64,000 bases of DNA from Bacteroidales bacterium. GTDB taxonomy: Bacteria; Bacteroidota; Bacteroidia; Bacteroidales; GCA-2748055. The stretch spans positions 27,118 through 91,117 of the forward strand of contig JAIOZM010000004.1 of the NCBI GenBank assembly GCA_021740585.1, read 5' to 3'. Shown in pieces: positions 37,301-45,434 of the stretch (positions are counted from its first letter, which is position 1; the number at the start of each line of letters is the position of its first letter). The notes beneath the pieces were generated by a model. The model made no database searches. It saw nothing but the letters and a program-made list of their open reading frames with translations, and had not been told where the DNA came from. Made by a program: the position numbers and the translations under genes.

Positions 37301-37629
37301 AGAACCTGAATGAACTCCATACCCGTAAGCTTGATTTCTTTGGCTTTGTACCCAATGTAACCTACCACTAAAATATTTTCTGTGGAGGCAACTGCCAGGT
37401 TAAAATTACCATTAACATCGGTTATTGTACCTGTAATTATTCTTTGATCTTTGTCATATTCAACAACATTTGCTCCTATTAAAACTTCTTTTGTAATTGC
37501 ATCTTGTACATTTCCACGGATGATTGTTTTCTGAGCATGCAAGGATACCGGCACCAGGACAATGCCTGATATTAGCAGTATCAGCAGCAGTATAACAGAT
37601 CGGTAAAGTTGTTTATATTGTATAGCCAC
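34357..37629 (-). CDS. SusC/RagA TonB-dependent outer-membrane transporter (pair 1), non-ATG start
   Basis: About 1090 residues from a GTG at 37629; the frame extends to a TTG at 37656, which would overlap the upstream FAS1 gene by 17 bases, and no ATG precedes the signal peptide (..PVSLHAQ). The carboxypeptidase-regulatory-like domain is GNVQDAITKEVLIGANV. The plug has ALQGQVSGLDI, SGSPGAGAQIVIRGLGS, RPLIVIDGIAMD and IEVLKDAATTAVWGSKGADG. The barrel ends in MFTLSISVGF. It imports oligosaccharides with SusD at 32880-34346. The non-ATG start may mean low or coupled translation, or a misread base. Confidence 0.9.
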   Translation of the reverse strand: MAIQYKQLYRSVILLLILLISGIVLVPVSLHAQKTIIRGNVQDAITKEVLIGANVVEYDKDQRIITGTITDVNGNFNLAVASTENILVVGYIGYKAKEIKLTGMEFIQVLLETESIEVEEVVIVRSYNVDNLTGISERNQAGSRVKVEMIDTKDIGSISAGDALQGQVSGLDITSSGSPGAGAQIVIRGLGSLGDSRPLIVIDGIAMDLKGSNDFDFGSADQEDIGDLVNIAPQDIKSIEVLKDAATTAVWGSKGADGVLLIETFKGKRGGTKFDYQGKYSVDIEPSPIPMLNGDEYQTLQSEQYHNAYGIYTKPDEISNNETFKDYNNYNKNTNWLDEISRLGLTNDQYFSASGGGSKTRYFASVNYVDQKGTVENTALKRLSTRVNLDYDISKKIKFSVQFSYTNANKEDNYTFKGNTDANTGSDLKTVRAMAFVKAPNMSIYEYDELNQKTGEYFTPIVSYQGEGTTYFNPKAITDLSRNDALENDVSNSYILDLTILPWLKFRETVSFQYANQKKISFLPYNAMGADWLNEINNDASESNSSSTKIATRTQLFIIPKLGKNHSFTGVVMAETDQRSRESIGLSTYLSPSARIIDPASNGIINKILSGSSEERSLGLFFSSNYVFMNRYIATFNVRTDGSSKFGSNNRWGTFPSIGTAWIFSEESFLKNPVISTGKLRASYGLTGKDAGNVYDRHGIYESGNPSLYIDNAVVIPTQIQLDNLRWQTVVQSNIALDLGFFKDGLTFTGEYYVRNTKDLLWPGYDIPTTSGFNNLKRYNAGEIQNKGWEISSSGYPYRNNNISIKLYFNISHNTNSFLKFPDNFNNEKDMTVENGQYPRIAIEGNPLGTFYGFKYLGVYPSTSDVVALDKNNETIVDVNGNTIPIYYSGKSYEFQGGDAKYKDMNYDGVIDINDVVALGDSNPDFFGGFGGTFKYKDFSMGLQFVYRTGFQIVNEVAMNTEGMLNKNNQSKAVLHRWRKEGDNFENMLPRAYFDHPANNLGSDRYVEDGDFLRLNNLTLRYSLNNKIIKILPIESFDVALTMRKILTITNYTGVDPEIQQKVEDAFWFGTDNAQSAPPKMFTLSISVGF

Positions 37630-37639
37630 AAGTATATTA

Positions 37640-39934
37640 TTATTTATGAATAACAAAATCTATATCATGAATCACTGTTGTTGTATAAAAATCATAATCT
37701 GAATCTGAAGTCGCATCTGGGTCAATGGATACCATAAAGTTGGTATTTTCCACATTTTCCAAAATCTCACCTAGTAATATGCTATCAAAATCATATATTC
37801 TAATCACATCTGCCCCTGTTTCTATGTACAGGCTCGAATAATTTATAACAAGGTTTGTTGATGATTCATCAATTCTATGTGTAGAATAATTTCCTGAAGG
37901 CATTTTACCATCAGTGAATATTTTACTTCCTCTTATAAAATGGAGTTTTAAGAACTGCTGTAAATCCTCAGTCGAAAGAGTGTCAGCACCATAATCAGTT
38001 AAGGCTTGTTCTGATGGAATAAATATGGTGTAATTTGTACCATCCGTTAAAAAGCTGAAGGTTTTGTTTGCAGGATCATAAAGCTTTGCTTTTGTTAACA
38101 GGTCCATAAATTTTTTTCTTTTTACCTTTTGTAAGGAATTAGTCATCGCTGTTAATAATGTGGTTTTTGAAGGAATCATCCATCCATTTACCTGATAAGT
38201 TATGCCATTATAAGCAATTTCTTCCAGGGGATAGGCTTTTGTGGTAATGGTTGAATCGCCATTATAACCAAATTTAGAAAGCGATCCACCCCTTACCTCA
38301 TTAGTAGAGTTGCTGTATATAATATAGTTGCCGGCCAGGTTTTCGATGAATTCTTTATTTGCGCTTCCATTTGGTACAGAAATTCCTATTTGATTCATGA
38401 GTCGTTTTCTCAAAACTTTACCCTTCATATCCTGCCATACATAACTTGATCTGCTGAAGGCTCTTAGCTTGTATGTATTTAAATCTCTATTAGTCCATGT
38501 GAAATATAGAGAAGAATCTTCACTTAATATTTGATCAGAAATAGCAAAAAATGAATATTCAATCTCTGCATCCTTAAGCCGATTTACCATCCCACTTTCT
38601 TCTAATGCATACATAAACCAACTATAAGCCGGTCTTAAATAAACAGCTCCGGAAACACTGGAAAAAGCTTTGGGAACTAAAACCTCATTTGTTTCAAGGA
38701 AAGTGGAATTGCTTGAGTAATACTTGTTCTCTACCAATCCTTCACCCACCTCTATCTCATCTTGTTCGAAGCTGCGTACACCATTTGCATTGCTTGGGTA
38801 AATAGGCGAAAAAAACAAATGATTCCTTACAATTATGCGCTTTAATTCCCGCGGTACTGCACTCCAGCCCGTATAATGTGGAAATCCACTTCTGTTGGTT
38901 ACAACATTGTCAAGAAAAGCTTCAAAGGCTACATCGTTTGGTGCTACAAAACCAGCGTTAATTACATGAGTGGTTTGTTCTGAATCATACAATAATTCAT
39001 TATGAACACTAAAAGCAGTGTTTAAATCCGGATAGCTAAGCTTGTATAAATCTTCATAGTCCAAACCTTGCACGGCCTCAGGCTGAGACCTCGTTGCATC
39101 CTCATCAATTTCAAATTCAGGAAATAACCATAATAATTCCCTGATATATTTAAAATTGTCATTTTTTTCCAGAATCTGATGTGCATTTAGAATGGGTTCT
39201 ACTACCTCGTCTATTTTATAAATGAGTCCGTTTTCAGCAAATATTTCTGAGCTTATTATTTGAGCTCCGGCATAATATATGCTTGAATTGCTGTAGGGAC
39301 GATCGAAGTAAAATTCGTAATCATCTTCTGATAAATTATTTTCTGCAAAATACCCTGGGAAGAAGATCGGAACAAATTTTGGTGACGGTGGATAAACTAT
39401 ACGATATGAATTGGCATTAGCAGAATCTGTTATGGTAATATTACCGTTATTGTTTTTAATCCAATATTTTTGATTTGGATATTTACAGATGGTTTTATGT
39501 TTGTAAACCAACCGACCCGGATTTTTTTCTTTCGGATCTATCCATCCTGTTATGGTAATACTTTGGAGCTGATTGATGGTCCATGCATCTTCTACAATGT
39601 GCATTTGTGTAAGGTACTTCAGTTCTTTCTCAGGAATATTCTGCACCTGATAGTTGTATTCAGGATGTTTTACAAAATACTGTTGGAAAGCGGCATTGTT
39701 AGGTGCAAAAATTGTATAACTCCCGGTTATTCCTACGCTGGAGTCAAGTTTGGTTAGTTCCATGCACTGCCGGAAAATCGACAAGGAACTGTCAGTCGAT
39801 ATTTGAGTGAATAAATCACCCTCCAACCAATTGGGTCTGTTGTATTTTTCGAGATCTTCAATATCTTTTGTACAACCCGAAAAGAATAAGTACCCGAAAA
39901 TGATTATTAAATAAATATAGTTTAATCGTTGCAT
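37640..39934 (-). CDS. Four-repeat fasciclin (FAS1) lipoprotein, first gene of the SusC/D operon
   Basis: A 764-residue lipoprotein from the ATG at 39934; lipobox YLFFSGC (Cys21). Up to four FAS1 units can be seen: SYTIFAPNNAAFQQYF with HIVEDAWTI, NAGFVAPNDVAFEAFLDN, YSFFAISDQILSEDSSL and YTIFIPSEQALTDYGAD. A probable Ca/ligand-type surface protein with adhesive folds. It precedes SusC by 10 bases (or overlaps it if the TTG start is used), so it belongs to the operon and may act as the first surface capture protein. That it binds glycan is inference. No helix-turn-helix regulator is in the operon. Confidence 0.85.
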   Translation of the reverse strand: MQRLNYIYLIIIFGYLFFSGCTKDIEDLEKYNRPNWLEGDLFTQISTDSSLSIFRQCMELTKLDSSVGITGSYTIFAPNNAAFQQYFVKHPEYNYQVQNIPEKELKYLTQMHIVEDAWTINQLQSITITGWIDPKEKNPGRLVYKHKTICKYPNQKYWIKNNNGNITITDSANANSYRIVYPPSPKFVPIFFPGYFAENNLSEDDYEFYFDRPYSNSSIYYAGAQIISSEIFAENGLIYKIDEVVEPILNAHQILEKNDNFKYIRELLWLFPEFEIDEDATRSQPEAVQGLDYEDLYKLSYPDLNTAFSVHNELLYDSEQTTHVINAGFVAPNDVAFEAFLDNVVTNRSGFPHYTGWSAVPRELKRIIVRNHLFFSPIYPSNANGVRSFEQDEIEVGEGLVENKYYSSNSTFLETNEVLVPKAFSSVSGAVYLRPAYSWFMYALEESGMVNRLKDAEIEYSFFAISDQILSEDSSLYFTWTNRDLNTYKLRAFSRSSYVWQDMKGKVLRKRLMNQIGISVPNGSANKEFIENLAGNYIIYSNSTNEVRGGSLSKFGYNGDSTITTKAYPLEEIAYNGITYQVNGWMIPSKTTLLTAMTNSLQKVKRKKFMDLLTKAKLYDPANKTFSFLTDGTNYTIFIPSEQALTDYGADTLSTEDLQQFLKLHFIRGSKIFTDGKMPSGNYSTHRIDESSTNLVINYSSLYIETGADVIRIYDFDSILLGEILENVENTNFMVSIDPDATSDSDYDFYTTTVIHDIDFVIHK

Positions 39935-40404
39935 CAAAGAATAAATATAGGTTTCAATTCTGATTTGAAAGGTAAAGATAAATTCAAATAGTTAATCAAA
40001 TGGCAATAAATATTCCATTTAGGTACTATGAATATTTGGGGAGTTAACTTTTTGAATGATTTGTGTTTCTGTGTTATGTGTTTGTTTTCATAATTGGTAC
40101 TTTTATAAAGCAGTAGGTAGTGAGCAGTGGGCAACTTGCCATAAGTAACCTTTCTACTAGCTCAGGAACCTTCAGCAACCATTAACCAGTAACCAGCTTG
40201 CGGAACAATTAAACCGCAACTTGAGCCACCCCCAATATTGCAAACAGAGCCTGCTTTGTCAAACAATTATGGAAAATTATTAAAAAATAATTAAAGCAAT
40301 TCATAATGGCCAATATCTAGACCCATTATGACATAAAAGCTAACCTTTCTATGAACAGAGAGTCGTAGTTTTATTTTTCATCTATAAATGCATAAACACT
40401 AATA
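39935..40404. other. Divergent intergenic region with heptamer-like repeats and a palindrome
   Basis: No gene is seen. At 40110-40151 a degenerate seven-base repeat reads gcagtag gtagtga gcagtgg gcaactt gccataa, and looser copies (taaccagtaaccagc) follow to ~40200. The inverted repeat tcataatgg/ccattatga (40301-40309 and 40323-40331, 13-base spacer) lies before the GHL15-like gene and is a candidate operator. No clear promoter for the - strand operon was found. Confidence 0.45.
40301..40331 (+). promoter_or_regulatory. 9-bp inverted repeat, candidate operator
   Basis: The arms tcataatgg and ccattatga are perfect complements with centres 22 bases apart, about two helical turns, which suits a dimeric regulator. 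It lies ~75 bases upstream of the GHL15-like start. A TAGTTTTA box (40367-40374), one base from TAnnTTTG, is nearby. No binding protein is known. Confidence 0.35.
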
Positions 40405-42072
40405 ATGACTAACCTAAAAATATTTATAATGCGATCAATAAGACACTTCTTTTTCATGACAGGGTTCATGATATTTACTACTTTGACCTATTCCCAGGAT
40501 ATACAATTGCCGTCAGATAATCTTAAAAAATTAGATCAACCGGCTTACAGGATTTATTCCATTTGCGCAGGTAAACTCCCGGAAATGTCAGATGCGGAGT
40601 TGAATTTATTTGCAAATACAATCAGCCTGGCTCATGGTGATTTTGAGAGTCAGATTGCAAGCTTAAAATCCAGAAATCCATCTCTTATTCTGGTGAATTA
40701 TATAAATAGCACGTATTCAAGACCAAATGAGGAGGAGATGCGCATAGCTGAAAATGATAAGCGGGCAATATGTATGACACTGGCAGCCATCCTTGATTCT
40801 GATATTTCTGCAAAGGATACACTTTTAAGGCTTAGAAAGGTAAATGAAGAGCCTATGAAAATTTTAGCCAGCTCAACAAGCGATGCTGTATCAAGCTCTG
40901 CTATGGATTATGTATTCTGGATTGGGATGGAAGGTGAATTAATGCGTGTAAATTCATTCGATTCCGAAACAGGTATGATTACTGTCGAACGGGGTTATGC
41001 AGGTACAAAAAGAGCAAGTCATTCACGGAACGGATTGATTTTCAGTCCTGTTTATGTAGGACAAAAAAGGCAGGAGGGCGGCTCTTCTGGTAATTTTCCT
41101 AACGGTTCCAAATCCTTGCTCCGCTATTGTTATGATCCATTTTCTGATGGGGGTAATCTGATTATTGCAAAACTAGTTCTTCAGAAGATTAATAATGGCT
41201 ATGATGGAGCGTGGCTGGATACATTTAATACGGGCGATTTCAATCTTTCAGATTGTTTTGGAAATCCTTGCCGACCATGGGATTGGAAGAATATTCTTAA
41301 AAATAATGATGGCCCTGTTGAATTCCCCAGACCTGCATTTCGTGACGGACAGGAGCAAAAAATAAAATTTATTCAGGATTATGTGAAAAGTGAAACCAGT
41401 TCTTATCCTGTTATTATAGCTAACAACCTTCACAGTTACGATCTGCTCGACACTGATAACGATCTGATGATGGGTATGTTATTATTGTCGACACCCGAAA
41501 AACCGCGTCCGCTTGACGGATTTTGCATGGAAAATTATATGGGACAGTCTCAAAAATCAATTGAGGACTTTGAAAATAACTTATTAGCATTGCGCAAAGG
41601 CATTAAAATGGATCTTGCAGTAATGCCTTGTCTTGCGCAAGCCGGTGCCAGAGCAATAACTGAAGATACGCCGGCAAGGGCAGAATTTGAGGAATTTGGC
41701 TATGCTTTTTACCTGCTGGCAATTTTGCCTGACCAAAACCAGCGTAAGTCAATGTTTGGTACTTATGTAATTTACAATACAAGCTCAGGTAAGCAAATAA
41801 AAGTGCATCCTCAGTATTTTTGGCCCATAGGCAAGCCAATGGATAACTGGAATGATCCGTCAAAGTACACAGACTATGAAATTGCCTCACATGCCGGAGT
41901 TTATCGTCGTGAATTCGAAAATGCAATTGTTTTAGTGAACTCAAATCAGGAAAGTCATCAGATTGATCTTGGCGGATCATTTTTCGATCCCCTTTCAGGA
42001 AAATTTGTGACAAAAATCGATCTGGTGAAGACAAGTGGGAAAATATTGCTGAGACAATCTTTGTCTAAATAA
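40405..42072 (+). CDS. Putative glycosidase of the GHL15-like type
   Basis: Up to 555 residues; ATG 40429 (MRSIRHFFFMTGFM) gives a standard signal peptide and is an alternative start. The protein resembles the 'hypothetical glycosyl hydrolase 15' family (PF14885, GHL15): a TIM-barrel-like region with GYDGAWLDTFNTGDFNL, PVIIANNLHSYDLL and DGFCMENYMGQ, where acidic residues at strand ends (D in WLD, E in CMEN) are candidate catalytic residues. A segment EVNSFDSETGMITVERGYAGT-like (MRVNSFDSETGMITV) is a beta insertion often seen in these proteins. The activity is unknown. It is the first gene of the second catabolic set. Confidence 0.6.
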   Translation: MTNLKIFIMRSIRHFFFMTGFMIFTTLTYSQDIQLPSDNLKKLDQPAYRIYSICAGKLPEMSDAELNLFANTISLAHGDFESQIASLKSRNPSLILVNYINSTYSRPNEEEMRIAENDKRAICMTLAAILDSDISAKDTLLRLRKVNEEPMKILASSTSDAVSSSAMDYVFWIGMEGELMRVNSFDSETGMITVERGYAGTKRASHSRNGLIFSPVYVGQKRQEGGSSGNFPNGSKSLLRYCYDPFSDGGNLIIAKLVLQKINNGYDGAWLDTFNTGDFNLSDCFGNPCRPWDWKNILKNNDGPVEFPRPAFRDGQEQKIKFIQDYVKSETSSYPVIIANNLHSYDLLDTDNDLMMGMLLLSTPEKPRPLDGFCMENYMGQSQKSIEDFENNLLALRKGIKMDLAVMPCLAQAGARAITEDTPARAEFEEFGYAFYLLAILPDQNQRKSMFGTYVIYNTSSGKQIKVHPQYFWPIGKPMDNWNDPSKYTDYEIASHAGVYRREFENAIVLVNSNQESHQIDLGGSFFDPLSGKFVTKIDLVKTSGKILLRQSLSK

Positions 42073-42259
42073 TAGATCTATTGTAAAGTGATACGATAAC
42101 CGGTAATCAAACGGTCAATATTCTCCAATGCCCGGGCTAAAAACTTAAATATTACCTATTATGGAATAAATCACATCCTGATAGAATAATTCATTTCATA
42201 AATTTATCCATTAATTTCTGACCGATTAATGGTAGTCGATAATTAGATGCTTAAACTAT

Positions 42260-42421
42260 ATGATAAGAAAATTAATTTTATGTAGTTTGATTATTTGCTT
42301 AATCTATTCCAATGCCGGTTTCGGGCAGGTGTCCGAATCGGTGTTTCCCGAAGGCGTTTGGGGTACGTATACGCAAAACCTTCAGTCACAATTGCCGTTT
42401 TCATATGATTGCAGTGGATAA
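42260..42421 (+). pseudogene. Short ORF with signal peptide, probable 5' remnant of a secreted protein gene
   Basis: A 53-codon ORF reads MIRKLILCSLIICLIYSN then AGFGQVSESVFPEGVWGTYT and stops after FSYDCSG. The signal peptide with an FGQ cleavage site followed by only ~30 residues suggests the start of a larger secreted enzyme that is now truncated. No continuation is recognised in the other frames before 42497. It could also be a genuine small exported protein. Confidence 0.4.
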
Positions 42422-42497
42422 AACCGATACCAGATAAAAAAACTCGGTCTTATGGACCATTAATACAATGCCATTATAAAATTTAAAATAAATCTTA

Positions 42498-43496
42498 ATG
42501 AAAAAAATTCCAATCCTTCCTTTTGCTTTAATACTTTTTGCTTTTACAAGCTTTACTCAGCAAGAGAAATCCATCTCAGAGATCCAATATCCTTACAAAT
42601 TCAAATATGAGGGAAATCCGCTGGTATCGCACATCAGTTCAACAGATCCTGATGTGAACGTTTGGGACGAAGTGGTATGGATGTATTGCTCTCAGGATCA
42701 TCCAAAACAGCCTGGTGACAAAGGTGTCTATGACCATATGGATGGCTACCATGCTTTTTCATCAACCGATTTGATCCATTGGACAGACCATGGCGAAGTT
42801 ATCCATTCACGCGACCTGGGATGGGGAATACCTGGATGGATGTGGGCACCTGCTGCAGCCCAAAGAGATGGAAAGTATTATTTGTATTACCCTCATCGGG
42901 GCGACAGTACTAAAAATTGGCCAATTGGTGTTGCTGTTGCAGACAATCCTGCCGGACCTTTTAAAGATACAGGCAAGCCCATCGAAGGGATTATAGGAAT
43001 GGATCCGAAAGTATTTATTGATGATGACGGAACAGCTTATTTATACTGCAATAGAGCCCAGATTGCAAAGCTAAAACCCAATATGATTGAAATTGCCGAA
43101 ACTCCACGTAAAATAGATTATGCGCCACAGTTTGTTTTGGACAATCCAATCCTGCGTTTAGGCGAAGGACCATATATGCACAAATATAATGGGCTTTACT
43201 ATTATTCGTATTCAATGCCGAAAAATCCTGAACATCAGGCATTCTATAGTGTTGGTAAAAGTCCGTACGGTCCATTTGAATGGAAAGGAGCTTTTGCACC
43301 GGCTGTTCCTAATGCCCAGGATCATCACTCTATTGTTGAAATTAAAGGTGAATGGTACTACTTCTATCATATTAATACACCCGAAGATGAGCTTAAAGCA
43401 CTGGGCTGGGATGGTTCACGTCGGATCGCTTGTTTCGAGCGACTCTATTACAATGAAGACGGCACCATCAAAGTGATTGAGCATACCAGTGAATAA
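42498..43496 (+). CDS. GH43-family glycosidase, secreted
   Basis: A 332-residue five-bladed beta-propeller glycosidase. Signal peptide residues 1-20. The STDPDV motif gives the catalytic base Asp50, GMDPKVFIDDDG gives the pKa-modulating Asp169, and LGEGPYMHK gives the general acid Glu223, all in the usual GH43 order. WAPAAAQRDGKYYLYYP is also typical. GH43 enzymes cleave arabinofuranosides, xylosides or beta-galactosides; the specific activity cannot be read. It precedes a sulfatase by 26 bases. A decayed relative lies at 50510-51105, so this gene family was duplicated in the locus. Confidence 0.9.
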   Translation: MKKIPILPFALILFAFTSFTQQEKSISEIQYPYKFKYEGNPLVSHISSTDPDVNVWDEVVWMYCSQDHPKQPGDKGVYDHMDGYHAFSSTDLIHWTDHGEVIHSRDLGWGIPGWMWAPAAAQRDGKYYLYYPHRGDSTKNWPIGVAVADNPAGPFKDTGKPIEGIIGMDPKVFIDDDGTAYLYCNRAQIAKLKPNMIEIAETPRKIDYAPQFVLDNPILRLGEGPYMHKYNGLYYYSYSMPKNPEHQAFYSVGKSPYGPFEWKGAFAPAVPNAQDHHSIVEIKGEWYYFYHINTPEDELKALGWDGSRRIACFERLYYNEDGTIKVIEHTSE

Positions 43497-43522
43497 CAAA
43501 ATAATAATTATTTTGACTTCCC

Positions 43523-45376
43523 ATGAAAAGACAAATACCATATAAAGCCATTCTGTGCACCCTCTCCGCAGGAATGATGGCAGGCACTCTGCATGCGGGA
43601 GACGACACGCAGAACATAAAATGGAATGTACTGGTGCTCATGACCGATATGCAAAATGTTCATTATCTCGGCTGCGATTATCAAAGCACAGAAAATATTC
43701 TTACCCCCAATCTTGATCGTATAGGCAAGGAAGGAATGATTTTCAGGAAAGCCTACGATGCCGTACCGGTTTGCGCCCCCACACGGGCCAGTCTGCTTAC
43801 AGGAACGTATCCAATGAAACACGGACAATTGGCAAATGAAAAGTTACTTATTGAGGCGGGGCCGGAAGGTAAAACTCCATCTCTCGCCAACCTGTTCCGC
43901 GATAATGGATACAATACCGCCATGTTGGGTAAACAACACTCAAATCTGGAGCCATTGGAGAGCCTGCCAAACGGAACATTTATGGGAAAAAATATTTTTC
44001 ATGGCTGGGATTTCCGACGCTATTCTACCACCGGCTATGAATCCAGGGTAGAACAAAATAGAACACCCGATTATGCACCTACAGACGATGAAAATATTTT
44101 GGCTATAGCCCGCGCCCAACAGATGTCCGACGAAATGACACAGCTTAAAGAAGAATATGAAAACCGTTATCCTGAGAAAATTAAGGGGACTCCAATGCCT
44201 GAATGGGAAAAGGACATAGTGAAAGAAAATAGAAAATATACCTGCAATGGCAGAGGTACTGATCATGCCGCCCAAATTCCAGATGGTGTATTTACTTTTG
44301 AAACCCTCGATTATCTTGAAGTATATTCAGGTAAGCGTAAGGATGAGAAATTTGGACTGGATCCTAATAAACCCTTTTTCTTGTTCTTGTCCCTGCATAA
44401 ACCACATTATGATTGGAGAGCGCCAATCATTGAGGATGGTACGGAATGGTGGTATATGTATAGTGCACGTCCGGAGGAAGATAAACTTACCTACCTTCAT
44501 AATGGAAAACCCGAACCACGAATAATTCCAAATCCAATAACAAAAGACTTATTGTATGAAGACCCATCTTCACCTTATTTTGGAACACGCGATCCTTATG
44601 CTCCCGATGCTGAGCGTTTTGCCCGTGCCAAATATTCGGCAAATATCAGTTGGCTCGATCACATGTTCGGAAAAGTTCTCGATAAATTAGCAGAACTTGA
44701 TGACCCAAACAATCCAGGGAAAAAACTGAGCGAAACAACCATCGTTTGCTTCACCACCGATCATGGCGATATGATGGGAGAGAAAAAACGCATCAGCAAA
44801 ATGGTGTCATACGAAGGCTCAGCACGAGTGCCATTTTTAATTCGTATGCCTGGTATTATTGAGCCCGGGCAACAGAGCGATATTCTTATAAATCATGTGG
44901 ATATGTTCCCTACGCTTGCCGGACTCGTTGGATTGGGGGACCAATTAAATAGTAATTTAGATGGTAAGGACTTATCCAAAGCACTTTTAGCAAATGATTC
45001 ACAGCAAGGGCCTGAACGTACTTTTACAGTTGCAGGTGCTAAAATTGGTGCCCTGCCCAATGAAATATATTCACGTACCCAGCAATATAAATTTACACGT
45101 GTGCATGGAAATGCAAAAAGGCCATCGGATAACCTGCCCGTGATGATGCTTTTTGATATGGACAATGATCCATACGAAACAAATAATTTGGCTTATGATC
45201 CTGAATATCTAGATGTGGTAATTGCTGAGAATAATGCTTGCAATGAGTTTTTAGCAAAATTCGATAATATTGAACCAGTCCCATTGACTGCCGAAATGTT
45301 AAAGGGTAAAAAGAAAGAAATGCTTGTCAGACCAGCCACAGCCAGAGGCAAGAATGGAGATGAGGACGATGAATAA
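43523..45376 (+). CDS. Family S1 sulfatase, Cys-type, secreted
   Basis: A 617-residue sulfatase, larger than the others here. Signal peptide ends LHAG. It has LVLMTDMQNVHYLGCD, the modified-Cys motif C-A-P-T-R at Cys84, ASLLTGTYPMKHGQ, CFTTDHGDMMGEKKRISK with metal ligands, and VPFLIRMPG. The TDHGDMMGEK pattern is typical of choline-sulfatase/heparan-type S1 subgroups rather than the DNG subgroup seen in the other four sulfatases. It likely acts on a different sulfate position. The C-terminus is unusually Lys/Arg rich (KGKKKEMLVRPATARGKNG). Confidence 0.93.
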   Translation: MKRQIPYKAILCTLSAGMMAGTLHAGDDTQNIKWNVLVLMTDMQNVHYLGCDYQSTENILTPNLDRIGKEGMIFRKAYDAVPVCAPTRASLLTGTYPMKHGQLANEKLLIEAGPEGKTPSLANLFRDNGYNTAMLGKQHSNLEPLESLPNGTFMGKNIFHGWDFRRYSTTGYESRVEQNRTPDYAPTDDENILAIARAQQMSDEMTQLKEEYENRYPEKIKGTPMPEWEKDIVKENRKYTCNGRGTDHAAQIPDGVFTFETLDYLEVYSGKRKDEKFGLDPNKPFFLFLSLHKPHYDWRAPIIEDGTEWWYMYSARPEEDKLTYLHNGKPEPRIIPNPITKDLLYEDPSSPYFGTRDPYAPDAERFARAKYSANISWLDHMFGKVLDKLAELDDPNNPGKKLSETTIVCFTTDHGDMMGEKKRISKMVSYEGSARVPFLIRMPGIIEPGQQSDILINHVDMFPTLAGLVGLGDQLNSNLDGKDLSKALLANDSQQGPERTFTVAGAKIGALPNEIYSRTQQYKFTRVHGNAKRPSDNLPVMMLFDMDNDPYETNNLAYDPEYLDVVIAENNACNEFLAKFDNIEPVPLTAEMLKGKKKEMLVRPATARGKNGDEDDE

Positions 45377-45434
45377 TATTATATCTTTATTACAACATTC
45401 TTAGACTTAAAATAAAAATCATAAATTGAAATTA

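Noticed and set aside
39935..40134. A 66-residue frame on the - strand
   Set aside because: It lacks a plausible start context and motif and sits in a divergent promoter region.
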